Assembly (NCBI RefSeq): GCF_022201045.2 | Contig: NC_068559.1 | Span: 25,365,501-25,429,500 of the forward strand | DNA: 64,000 nucleotides | Origin: Citrus sinensis | Lineage: Eukaryota > Streptophyta > Magnoliopsida > Sapindales > Rutaceae | Direction of reading: 5' to 3' | Shown here: positions 21,114 to 32,391 of the stretch, piece after piece | How the letters are laid out: every line of letters starts with the position of its first letter | Position numbering within the stretch: the first letter of the stretch is position 1 | The notes under the pieces: generated by a model | Told to the model about the DNA's origin: nothing | Databases searched by the model: none | The model's input: only the letters and a program-made list of their open reading frames with translations | Translations under genes and position numbers: made by a program

Positions 21114-23111
21114 TCCCATACCTCCGCGTCGGACCCACAAAGATCCTATGTCCCATATCCGCCGTTATCTTCGTCCCGACTCCACGTCCCGCGATTGAAT
21201 CAATACATCGCCCCACCATCAAAACACAAAGATGAAACGTAACATCTTACAGCGAAAGATGAAAGCCCAGATCTTATCATCTTCAAAAAGTGCCCCCAAA
21301 TCTCGATGGCATTTACGATAATGCCACGTCTGTTATCTATGATGCATCATTTATTGAATTCAGTTCAAGAATTGTTGCTTGTTTCATCGCAATTCATGGC
21401 CATGTTTTTGCCAAAGCTAACGTCTCTATTTGTTTGTTCATCTTGTTATGGCAGGTAGCCACGCGTACGCATACAGGTCCTACGATCGAACAAATCCAAC
21501 GTCCCGTATCGGAGGATTGACCCTTGACCAGACACGTGGATGATGTTGATATGTGTTTGACGTGTAACAATGCAGCCTCCACTAGAATTTACCTCCAATC
21601 AGTCGCTTAAATTTGACTCTTTTGATTCGGTGCACCACTGACTTTCTTGTGGCGAATGAGGCTTCAATCTTCATGGAGCTTGTACAAGTCACCTGTCCAT
21701 GTCATTTAACTCGATAATCTTTTAGTGTCTTCTTGCTATTTTTGTTATTTCGAGATTCGAGAGCTAGTGTGTTTACTGCCATCAATTCCATATCTAATTT
21801 TGTTCATTTAGAATTTTCTCTTTTGGGTCAATAACCAACTTTGGTAAGGTTATAAAAATGAAATAACTCATAAATGATGGACTTTGAAATATCACAAAAT
21901 ATTTAAGAACAGACAGAAATTGAGTGGATCTTAAAATCTAAATTAAAGATAAAAAAAAGTCAATAATAGATTAAAAAAAGAAGAAGATAAGAATGCCCAC
22001 AAAATGCTAAAATCTTGTAATAAAGTTATGAAGGAGACTCCAATAATAATATGAGTAATAATATAATCATAAATTCTTGTATAAATTTATTTTGTATAAA
22101 TTAATGTGGTATAAAAAAATTAATCAAATTAAATATCTTTTGACTCATATAATCTATTTTTATTATTTTGTGTTTTCATTCAATCAATAAATTAATGTCA
22201 AATCAATTTGTATAAAATAAATTTGTACAAGAGTTCGTGGCTGTATCATTATTCTAATAATATTATTATATTGACAAGTGTGCATTGAAATTGAAACTAT
22301 AACACTTAAAGAAAAAATAAATAAAATTGTAAAATTCCTAATTACATAAAATGTAATTTCACAATAAGGAAGTCACTTCTTTTAATAAATGAAAACACGT
22401 AACAACTAGCGCGTAAGTTAGTTAACAATAAAAGAGTTTCCATTTTAGCCATAAGTTGACTTTGAATACATAATCTATTTTAAATAATTTTTTCTTCAAT
22501 TAATGGAAATAAATCCAACTTTAAATAAAGCTAACATCCATTTTGAATTATTTAGCTGAGAAAGTGACACGGGGATCATTTATTAGGCAACCCTAGCTTA
22601 AACCTAAAAAAAGGGTGTACGATATGATGAATTGACATCAGTTTGATCTGCCAATCACACCAACCAAAGGTAGCATACAATTAGACTAAACGCAACGTCT
22701 TGAAATCTTAGCCAGTAACAAAAGAAAAGAATAAACAAAAGAAGCACCGGGCCCATCTCTTGGACGGTCCCGCATTTTATATAAATAATCAGCGGTTATC
22801 AAACGAACATCATGAATTCAAAATATTTTCCGAGCAAATACACAATACGATCTCCCGCAAGTCCGATTTAGAGTTTAGACAAAGCAATAAAGAATAATAA
22901 TAATAATAAAAATGGCGGGGCACTGTCGCGATGCCCTTCTATTCACGGGAATAAAGGGCAACAGAAATGGAGAAACAAGTACACGTCGCTTCACTGTGAG
23001 GAATATCTAATCTAAAAGATTGACGTGGTCGCGCTCTGTCAGTTCTATCCTGAATTTGCATTGCTTCGCTTTATCTTATGTCGCTCCCATTTTATTCGGT
23101 CTTCTCTTCTT
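21113..23111. other. Intergenic stretch upstream of the F-box/kelch gene
   Basis: No gene is supported. The ORFs at 21290-21520 (plus) and 21394-21582 (minus) overlap each other and match nothing I recognise. An (AAT)n run of about seven units lies near 22890-22912. The last 300 bases are the proximal promoter of the F-box/kelch gene. Confidence 0.5.
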
Positions 23112-23118
23112 TATAAAA
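23112..23118 (+). promoter_or_regulatory. TATA box of the F-box/kelch gene
   Basis: TATAAAA is followed by a CT-rich leader (TTCTTTCTCTCATACTATCTCACTC). A likely donor (CTG then GTAATTC, about 23222) suggests one or more 5'UTR introns, since the coding start is 1.2 kb downstream. The short ORFs at 23020-23286 and 24009-24233 lie in this leader/intron region. Confidence 0.55.
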
Positions 23119-24337
23119 TCTAAACACAGCAAAGGCACAGCCTTCTTTCTCTCATACTATCTCACTCACCCACCCCAATTTATAACCCCTTCGCATTTGT
23201 CGCCTCAAACCTCCTATATTCTGGTAATTCTCGACTCGTTATCCTTCATTTTTGCTTGTCTGGTTTTCAGATCTCTCGATGGATAGCTCGATAGGTGTTT
23301 GCTTTAGATTCTATCTTTTTTTGGTTACAGACATTATTTGCATAGTTCTTGAATTTAAGATACCCTTATGCTTTGTTAATTGTTATGCCAACGCAAAATT
23401 TGTCAAACTTTCTACTTTCTATGCATAAGTGGGAGGTTTAAATCTGTTTATTGAATCATGTATTGATTTCAGATCTGTTCATTGAATTTCTACGAGGTAC
23501 TGTGTCTGCGTTTATGGCTTTCTTGTTTTATTCTCTTGCTCTCTTCGTTTATTGATGCTGAATTTATATAGCTTATATAATGAAATAAAATGATAGGTTT
23601 GTTTCACTGTTTTTGTATGTCATTTTAGTGTTTAGTGCGTAGCTGGTGTTTTAAGGTGCCGGTATATGATATCTATAATCAAATTTATTTCTTCGAGGAA
23701 ATTTGAATCTGTTGGAGGAATTGCTTTTATGTTGAGACCAAGATGATTGTTTTTTTTTTTCTATTGCTTTGAAAATCAAATTTTTGGGTAGAAATTGAAT
23801 TGTCATTTCTTTCTGTTATGCAACTAATTCAGAAACTTGGCCGCATTGAAATGGAGGTCAAAGGAGGCTAGTGTTTGCTAAGTTCTATGGCCTTGACTGG
23901 TATGAATACGGTTTTTGTTTTTCCTATTTACCACCTGATATTTTTTATATCTACTAACTTTTGTGGATTGGCTGCTACTTGTGATGATTTTCTACAGGTA
24001 TCTGGCAAATGTGTGGCAGGAGAGACAGTGTTAAGGGACTGAAAAATACTCTGCATAGAACGATAGGAAGAAACTACTTCAAAACAAAAATTTCTGTCAT
24101 GGAGTATGCGTCAGACTGGACAAAACACAGAAAATCCTTGGCTTTTACTGGACATGTGATTCGTTCCACTACATCTTCTATGCCTTGGTCTTGTGAAATT
24201 ATTATAGGTGATGGGTTTCATGAATTTCTTTAATCAATTGCCTGCCGTTGCAAAAACATAGATAGATTTGTTGGAAGATATAAACAATTTTAAGAATCAT
24301 CAGCATTTTCTTGTTTGCTTGTCTTGAAAAATTGGAA

Positions 24338-26158
24338 ATGCCTGGTGTTGTAAGTGGGAAGAAGAGAATTACAGAAGCAAATATGTGTTTCTCAACATTG
24401 ACTGAGCTAGATAAATTAACTCATTCAAAAAGCAATCCACTTTTAACCTCTCAGGTTGCTTTTGATCTTGACAGCCCCCTGTTACCGGGGCTACCAGATG
24501 ATGTGGCTAAATGTATCCTTGCACTTGTTCCCCGTTCCAATTTCCCAGCTATGGGCGCTGTCTGCAAGAAATGGAGGTCATTTATACGAAGCAAAGAATT
24601 CATCACTGTCCGAAAATTACTTGGGTTGTTAGAGGAATGGCTTTGTATCTTAACTATGGATCCTGAAGGAAAGCAAAGCCAGTGGGAGGTGTTGGATTGT
24701 TTTGGGAACCGACATCGCCTTCTTCCACTTATGCCTGGTCCTGTGAAGGTTGGGTTTGGGGTGGTTGTGATTAATGGAAAACTTGTTGTCATGGCTGGCT
24801 ATTCAGTGATTGACGGGACTGCCTCTGCCTCAGCAGATGTATATCAATATGATTCTTGCCTAAACAGGTTTGGTTCTGTTGCATTTTATTAACTAGCTTT
24901 TGAATTCTAATGTAGTTCTGTGCCTTTTTTTTTTTTTTTTGATCTCTAGTATTCAGGACTAGAAATTTTGATCAGCTATCAAATCATTTGTAGCTTCATG
25001 TTTAAAAACTAAGGCTAGTAGATCCTAAGAAATGTAGTCTGTTTGATCACAATGATGCTTTAGGCAATGGAAACTTATGATGTGTTTCAGTAGTTACAGT
25101 TGTTAATAATATGGTGCACTGCTATGATAGAAAGTGGAATGGGACAGATGATCCCACGGGGGACATCCTAACCCTAGAATCTGATTAGGAAAGAAGTGAA
25201 GTTAGCCTGGACTTCATACACCTTATCTGAAAGCGTACAAAACTTGAACTTTACATTTAATCAACCTGGACTGGTTGTGCTCTGTCGGTAACGAAATCAG
25301 TTTAATGAATATTTAATTATTTGAAAACATTACCGGGTTCTATAGTATTCACTTCCTTGATTGTAGACACCAAACAAGCCAACAAAAAATAATATTGGAA
25401 GCAAACCAAAAAGGTATGGCTTGTGTTTGTCTGTTCCCAAGTTGTTCAACGCTTCCAACCTTGTTATTCTTGAAAGTTGAATTGCTTTGTGTTTCCTGTT
25501 TGCATTACAACGTGCAATATGTAATTTCAGTTGGAGCAAATTGGCAAACATGAACGTAGCCCGTTATGACTTTGCTTGTGCGGAGGTGAATGGCAAAATT
25601 TATGCTGTTGGAGGCTATGGAATGGACGGAGAGAGTCTCTCCAGTGCTGAGGTTTATGATCCTGATACTGATAAGTGGAATTTGATTGAGAGTCTTCGTC
25701 GACCTCGGTGGGGTTGTTTTGCTTGCAGCTTTGATGGAAAACTTTACGTCATGGGTGGGAGGTCGAGCTTCACCATTGGAAATTCAAAATTTGTTGATGT
25801 GTACAATCCTGAGAGGCACACCTGGTGTCAGATGAAGAATGGTTGTGTAATGGTCACTGCTCATGCTGTGGTTGGGAAGAAGCTCTTCTGTATGGAATGG
25901 AAGAACCAGAGGAAACTGACCATATTCGATCCAGAGGACAATTCATGGAAGATGGTGCCAGTTCCCTTGACTGGTAGCTCATCCATTGGATTCCGATTTG
26001 GGATATTGGACGGAAAACTTTTACTTTTCTCGCTAGAAGAAGAACCAAGTTATAGCACATTGTTGTATGATCCAAATGCGGCCTCTGGCTCTGAATGGCA
26101 GACCTCCAAGATAAAGCCTTCGGGCTTGTGCTTGTGCAGTGTGACAATCAAAGCATGA
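24338..26158 (+). CDS. F-box/kelch-repeat protein (At1g67480-like)
   Basis: This is the substrate-recognition subunit of an SCF-type ubiquitin ligase. Exons 24338..24867 and 25531..26158 join in phase 2 (CLN-S-WSKL), giving 385 residues. I started at the ATG of MPGVVSGKK; the reading frame extends upstream only through a TTG. The F-box spans about residues 48-95 (LPGLPDDVAKCILALVPRS, then VCKKWR). Kelch repeats follow, with paired-glycine blades such as AVGGYG and VMGGRS and typical W/Y spacing (EVYDPDTDKW, DVYNPERHTW). Length and plan match Arabidopsis At1g67480 as I recall it. The ubiquitination target is unknown. The frame is intact. Confidence 0.93.
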
Positions 26159-26914
26159 ACAAAAAGTTGCATTGCCCGCCAGCCAGCCAGTTGAAGAACC
26201 TTCTCTTCATTGAATAATATTATTGATTGACCACTCTGTTTGATGATCTTTTATAACTCTACTTAATCTCTGCATTTGACATTAATTTTCTTTTGTATTT
26301 TGATTGGCGGTGCTCACCTGCATTTCTTTCTTGATGCTGTAGACAGATGGCAATGTAACAAAGCTTGATGGTACATAGTCATCATTGCATTATGTATCAG
26401 TAAGAACGTATAATTATGTTTAACAGGAGTTGCGGGAATTCCTCAGTGAAAAAGAAACGGCAATGGATGGAGTTCAAATTTTCCTTTTCTAAATAAGTTG
26501 AAACTTTTGGGTTTAGATTGTGTGCTTAGATTACCTTAAATCAGGAGGTTTGTTTTAAGAAGTAACTTTAGAGTGAAATATGTGTTGAAGACGTGACCTG
26601 AGTGTAGGAGGCTGGATCTTCAAGCCACGAGAGTACGAATGTAAACACAAAAGTTGATTTCACCGTCTCTTGTAAATTTGCATGTGAAAAGTTAATCGAA
26701 GCTGTTTTCAAAATGCCAACTGGATGTACATTTTCACAATTTAGAACTACAAACACAATCAACTTTCTTTTACTATAATATCAGCATATTTCTAACATTT
26801 TTAACTACTAAATGTGCTAAAAGTAGAGTCCAATTCAAGACCGAATTTAAATTAGAGCGATCACTAATTTTTGTCACGTAATATTTAACCCAATTCTTAA
26901 TATTTATCATTTTG
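26159..26914. other. 3' flank of the F-box/kelch gene
   Basis: 3'UTR and intergenic DNA, with an AATAATATTATT word near 26213. No gene is visible; the minus-strand ORF at 26568-26762 lacks any family resemblance. Confidence 0.5.
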
Positions 26915-27790
26915 ACTACTTGTGTTTACTTTCTGGAGTGGGAGTGTGGAGTGTGGATTCCTCTCACTCCAGTATTTACTTAACATTTGTAAGGGGGGAG
27001 TGAGATTCCCACTATGTGGATCCCACCTAATTTTGGAGTGGGGAATGGGATTTCCACTCCCATGGGGGGAGGTGGGAGTGAGAATCCATTCTCCCCTTTT
27101 CCCTTTTTACCCTCATAATTAAAATAAATATATAATATTTAATAAAATAAATAATATCATATTTATTAAAAATAATAATTATAAACATATTTATTTTATA
27201 AAATTTTATAAAATAAAAATAAATAAATATTATATTCATTTAAATAATAATATTATATTATTTTATAAATTAAATTAATTAAAATAATAATATTAAACAT
27301 TAATTTTAATAAATATTAATTCATTATTTAATTAATAATGATAAATATTTTATTTTATAAAATATTAATTTTGTACTATATTATCAATAATAATGTTTTA
27401 TTTGTGTTGCTATCATTAATAATTTTTATTCACATAATTTAAATTAAAATTAATTAAAAAAATTATGATTTACATAATTAAGAATATTAATAATAATTAT
27501 TAATTTACAAATATAATAAAAATTTATTTTATTTTTTAAATATATTTTTATTAATTTTTTAATTACAAATTATAATTATTAAATAAGGATAAAATTATAA
27601 TTTAAAATATTTACTCTCAATTCAAGATAATGTAAATACATAAATTAGATTCTGATTTCAATTACATTTTCTCATTCCAATATAAATAAATAACCTATTC
27701 TCACTCTTATTTCACACTCCCAATTTTAAAATTCACACTTCCTAAATTTCTCACTTCAATTCAAAATGTAAAGTTGTAAACGCTAACTAA
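26915..27790. mobile_element. Probable non-autonomous transposon with GGAGTGGGAG-type end
   Basis: About 200 bp of G-rich sequence (repeated GGAGTGGGA and its complement TCCCACTCC, near 26935-27105) is followed by about 550 bp of almost pure A/T. A weaker mirror of the left end then appears (TCTCACTTCAATTC near 27750; TGTAAACGC near 27775, against GTGTTTACTTT near 26922). This layout fits a decayed terminal-inverted-repeat element. The exact ends and target duplication could not be fixed. Confidence 0.45.
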
Positions 27791-27975
27791 ATGTCCTTAT
27801 CTGCTTACTCGAAACTTAAGTATCACCATCGGTGGCGGGCCCGCTAATTCAAAAAATCGATTGGCGAAAACATAGTCAGAAAGAGACCCGAACCCTGTCA
27901 AAATAAAATGGCAGCTCCTGCCTATAAAGGCTAACACTCCCCGCTCTGAACTTTTCATCAAACACATAACAGACA

Positions 27976-30900
27976 ATGTTTGGAGCTCAAGCTTCAGCTC
28001 CAGCCTTCGGCACGCCGTCTTCCACGCCGGCGTTCGGCACGCCTTCTTCCACGCCGGCGTTCGGCACTCCTTCGACGTCGTCGTTTGGCTCCTCTCTTTT
28101 CTCCACTCCGTTCTCTTCTCAACCTCAACAGCAACAGCAACAACAACAGATGACACCGTTTCAGCAGCCAGCAACTGGATTCACTGGATTCGGGTTTCAG
28201 GCACCGTCGGCCGCGCCGCAGCTGAGTCCTTTTCCCAATGCTCAATTGACCACTCAGATGGCTCCTGTGGCCCCGCTGCAATTCTCTCTTGCCGAGCGCG
28301 ACATTCAAGTTCGTTGATTCTTCTTTTTGTTAATATGTTTGCTAGAACTTAAACCTAAACTTAGGTTTGCGATTTTAGTTTTATAACATGCTTTATTGTG
28401 ATGTAATTTATTTTAGGCGATTGTTGATGCTTACAAGGAAGAGCCTACAAACCCTAAGTATGCTTTTAAGGTCCGTTTCTGTTATGCTTTTTTCGTCAAT
28501 GTTTTCTAGCAGTGAGAACTTTATTCATTAGAAAAATTGAGATTTCTGTGTTCACTTAATGTGTTAATTTTGCAGCATTTGTTGTTCAGTGTTACTGAAC
28601 CACAGTTTAGGGTTAAGCCACCTGGTGTTTCAGATGTGAGTTTGTTCTTTCCTTCATTGGGAATTTCTTTTTTGATTCTTGCTTGTGTGAGTGCTGTTAT
28701 TTCTCTTTGAAGCCTGTGGTGTTATTTTCAATTATAATTGTAATTATTATTATTTTGAGTTTGCTAAGCGTGGAGGTTAGTTTGCTTTGGTAGATCATGT
28801 GGGCAGAGGCTATGGGGAAGTTGGAGGGGATGGATAGTACTGACCGGGAACGCTTGTGGCCTCAACTTGTTCAGGGTTTCAAAGATCTTTCGAATCGCCT
28901 GAAGGTACCTGTTGTATATTTCAGGCATGTAGCATTTTGGTTAGAAATACATGTGCATTCTTTTGTGTGTTGTTTTCATGTCGATGGATAAATTATTGGA
29001 GCTGTACTAGAAATTATGTCATATTGAGAACTTGATTGTTCATCATTTGGTTTTCTGTTCATTACACTAAATGAGAAATGGTTAACATGATTTTCCTAGA
29101 AAACAACGGATCTGATTTATTTTGACTGGCTTTACCAAGGGCAACACTTGTATGCAGTTTTGCACATTTGAAATGCCAAAACATTGTAGATTTCAAACAA
29201 TAACATGGAAGCTTGAGAGAGTGACTGGCATGAGTCTGTGTATCATAGAAAAATGAGGACCTTTAGTTGACTGGCTTTACCAAGGGCAACACTTGTATGC
29301 AGTTTTGCACATTTGAAATGCCAAAACATTGTAGATTTCAAACAATAACATGGAAGCTTGAGAGAGTGACTGGCATGAGTCTGTGTATCATAGAAAAATG
29401 AGGACCTTTAGTTGAATTATTGATGAGGAGATTGACTATAGAGTTATTTCATTAGTCTGACAAATTATTGAAAAACAAAATGAGGAACTTTAGTTGAATT
29501 ATTGATCAGGAGATTGGCTATGGAGATATTTCATTAGTCTGACAAATTATTGAAAAACCAAATGAGGAACTTTAGTTGAATTATTGATCTGGAGATTGAC
29601 TTTGATGATATTTCTTTGGCCTGACAAATTATTGAAGAACTTACCCAAAAAAAAAAAAAATTCCTTCAAATATCATTAGTGGTAAAGAAATTGAATCTCA
29701 GAGATGAGACTAAAGTAAGGAACAGGGTCTCATGGGATAATTGCTTTATTTTAAATACAAAGAAGTGTCTAATAGATCAACTTGTGGGATCATTAACATA
29801 TAGGATAGACTTATAGCTTGATTGAGAAGGAGGCCATCGTCCCATCAGCTAAATCTAGAAACTTGAAGGTTTAATACCATCACCTTTTTCATTAGTCGAG
29901 GTTCCATGCCATTGCCGAAGAGAATATTGAAGTTGAGATATACAGCTGAGAGATGCTTTTGTTGTTGGGTAACCGAGGTGTAGAGATCGACTGGTTAAGT
30001 TTGAGGAAACAGTTTTATAAGCTATCGGGTAATATGCTTCATTAGCAATGTTCAGATTAAATGTTCAAGTGAAAGTGTCGTCAACATTGATGGCAATTTA
30101 ATATTTTGGTTCAAGCATAGCAATTGCCTCCTACAGTCCTATGGGTTTGCTCAGAAGAAAAGATAATTATGAGGTGCAGACAACCCCAAGGTAGGATACA
30201 TCTAACATGTTTGGCCATTGTGTTATTTCTATGATTTGTACTCTCTAAGGAAAACAGGGTGTCCAATATAGTTGCGTGCATGTAACTCGAGGCCTGATTG
30301 TTTGAGGATTATGCGCTTGCTTCTTTCAATGATTGTACTTTGTTTATGGCTGTTGGTTATTGATTCTGACATTGTAATATTTGGATTAATGCAGCTCCAA
30401 GATGAAGTCATTCTTTCAGATGCTGAGAGATTAAGAATTACTCAGAGCAATGTGAAAATGGTATTCTATTCTTCTGTCCGTCTCTCGTCATGGATCATAA
30501 GTTTGAAATATGCTTCATATTTAATAACCTTTTGCAGCTTCAAAGGCATTTTCAAGCTGAAACTCTGCCTTGGATTGAAAGAATGAGAGTAAATGAGCAA
30601 AGTCTTCAAAGGCGTCTTTTAAGGGTAGGAACAGTCCTTTACAAATCTCAATACCTCCCTGAGTGTCTTTATTACTGTTTAAGCATGAAATCTCCTTCCA
30701 CTTCCCTGCCCTCCCTCCCTCATGCCACTTCCCTTTTTCTTTTCCCTGATTGGGTTGATCTGTCCAGTTTCCTTCTATCAATGTGGACCTAGCAGCATCT
30801 GCTAGGAGACTCTATCATTTTATGTGAATAGGTTGTGAACTTAGTTCTAGACTAGTCAGTATGACCTTTATTGTGTTGATCTGCCTGTAGGTGATGAGAA

Positions 30901-31641
30901 TTGTTGAAGCATTGGAGAGCAAGGGATGCCGATTGCCCTTAATGAAAGGGGAAGTTGAATTGGCTGAGAAGTTAGCTTCAATAACAAGACAGGTCGGTCT
31001 TACGCATCCATGATCTTCTTTCTATGCTTCCTCTCTGGGTCTATTTCCAGGATATGGTACTGATGACTAGAAATGATACCAGCTGAAAGGATCTGGTGCA
31101 GAACTTTCTAGGAGGGTTCAAAACTTGCTCACTGTATCTCGTGTTCAAGCAAATTCCATTGGTGCTGGTGGTTCTATTTGTCTTCCAGGATCAACCAAAA
31201 TACACGAACAGAGTCTTGCTGATATGCAGGAGGTAGGAACAAACAATAACGTGTCCCTTACCACTCGTTACAATAGATTTTGCAAATTTGACTTAAAAAG
31301 TGTTATTTTCTCAAAAATTATTCTAATGGTTCATCTTTTAAATTTCTTCGATCCACTATATTATTTGATTTGTTACATTTGGTTAGACTGCAATTATGTT
31401 TGCAATTTGTAATGTTTATGGAAACCGTGGGTTTTGGGATAGCCGGACACGGTATAGTCTTCTTGTGTGTTGGTGGTGTCTCAATACATTCAAGTGAAAT
31501 TAAGGTTCCTTCGTGTGCATACAGGTATTACAACAGCAGACAGAGGCTATTGCAAGGCTTGGCAATGTGTTGAAGCGAGATATTAGGGATATGGAAATAA
31601 TAATGGCTGAGGACTCGCAGATGACGGAAGATGTGAGCTGA
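27976..31641 (+). CDS. NUP54: Nucleoporin NUP54
   Basis: This is a component of the central-channel Nup62 subcomplex of the nuclear pore, which gates transport. Nine exons, all in phase 0: 27976..28308, 28417..28470, 28576..28635, 28794..28904, 30395..30460, 30538..30624, 30891..30992, 31083..31232 and 31525..31641. The product has 359 residues. The N-terminus (1-110) is an FG region with FGTP repeats (a 9-residue SSTPAFGTP unit in tandem) and a run of eight Gln. The rest is the conserved NUP54 alpha-helical domain (AIVDAYKEEPTNPKYAFKHL, IMWAEAMGKLEGMD, then long coiled-coil helices to the end). All frames stay open. Intron 4 (28905-30394) holds two tandem repeat arrays. From recall, the Arabidopsis counterpart is At1g24310. 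Confidence 0.95.
29123..29412. repeat. Perfect tandem duplication, 2 x 145 bp, in NUP54 intron 4
   Basis: 29123-29267 and 29268-29412 appear identical by eye, each beginning TGACTGGCTTTACCAAGG. This indicates a recent duplication. It abuts the 82-bp array downstream at a shared ATGAGGA..TTTAGTTGA word, which may have mediated it. Confidence 0.95.
29412..29645. repeat. Tandem array, 3 units of 82 bp, in NUP54 intron 4
   Basis: Units start at 29412, 29494 and 29576 with TTGAATTATTGAT and contain AGGAGATTG (GGAGATTG in the third) and CTGACAAATTATTGAA. The third unit is the most diverged and is truncated before a poly-A tract. It is intronic, with no coding content. Confidence 0.9.
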
Positions 31642-32391
31642 AAAAGTGGAATGTACGGGAGTAATTAATGCCTCATCTACAATGATTCTTTGATGTATTT
31701 CCGTATTTTGCAGCTGCATCAATTGGGACATCAACTTCTGCTGCTAGCTTAGAATTCCTGGCCCCAACTAGAGTTTTAGTGTGAACTAGGCGACTAGGTG
31801 AATTTGATTAACCTCAAAGTACTCAGCAAAATGCAAAGGCCGCTTCCCCATCTCTCTCTCTTTCTTCTGATGAAGGGTAATGGGGTTGTTAATCCCAAGG
31901 TCACGCGAGTTGTGAATAACAGATTGAAACATGATATGAGGTCTGAATGATATACTCTTTTAGGGATGTACTATTGGCAGCGTAGTACATCGATTATGGG
32001 CATTACTTGGGAAATTCTGTATTTTATAGGATCATGAATCCTAAATTTTTCCTCGAGTGTTAAACTAGAAATGCATCAGGATTTAGCATTTGATTTTCCA
32101 AATTACTTGGTTCTGTTCAAGTCAGAAAGCATTCTCAAAATTACCGACGCTTGAAAGTTTCTCATCAGATAACCTGTTACAAAACATGAGTCCCAGAAGA
32201 TCCACCAGCCTTTAAATTCTCTCCTATAAGATTCTTATCATACCCAAAGAATGTGCTACCATCCAGATTGAACAGAACTGCTGCCATAAAATTACCCACT
32301 TTAATGAATATTGGTACATGGTTTCTCAGAGGTCTGAAGTATTTAACGCGTTCCCTTTCTGTTAGAAAAATCTTCTATATTGACTTGGAAT
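31642..32391. other. Convergent intergenic region between NUP54 and GCS1
   Basis: The 3' ends of two convergently transcribed genes face each other across 750 bp, which must hold both 3'UTRs. I see no other gene; the minus ORF at 31528-31734 is antisense to NUP54 exon 9 and its 3'UTR. Confidence 0.6.

Noticed and set aside
21290..21582. Overlapping short ORFs on both strands
   Set aside because: Opposite-strand ORFs of 60-75 codons with no recognisable motif; consistent with chance.
23020..24233. Short plus-strand ORFs before the F-box/kelch start
   Set aside because: They lie across the TATA box, leader and probable 5'UTR introns; no kelch or F-box extension joins in frame.
27994..28308. 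104-codon Arg/Leu-rich ORF antisense to NUP54 exon 1
   Set aside because: Shadow of the GC-rich FG and poly-Gln coding sequence on the other strand.
29123..29645. Possible CRISPR-like repeat array
   Set aside because: Direct repeats without unique spacers, in a plant intron; simple tandem duplication.
30272..30792. ORFs crossing NUP54 exons 5 and 6 and their introns
   Set aside because: They read through splice sites; the spliced NUP54 frame explains the coding signal.
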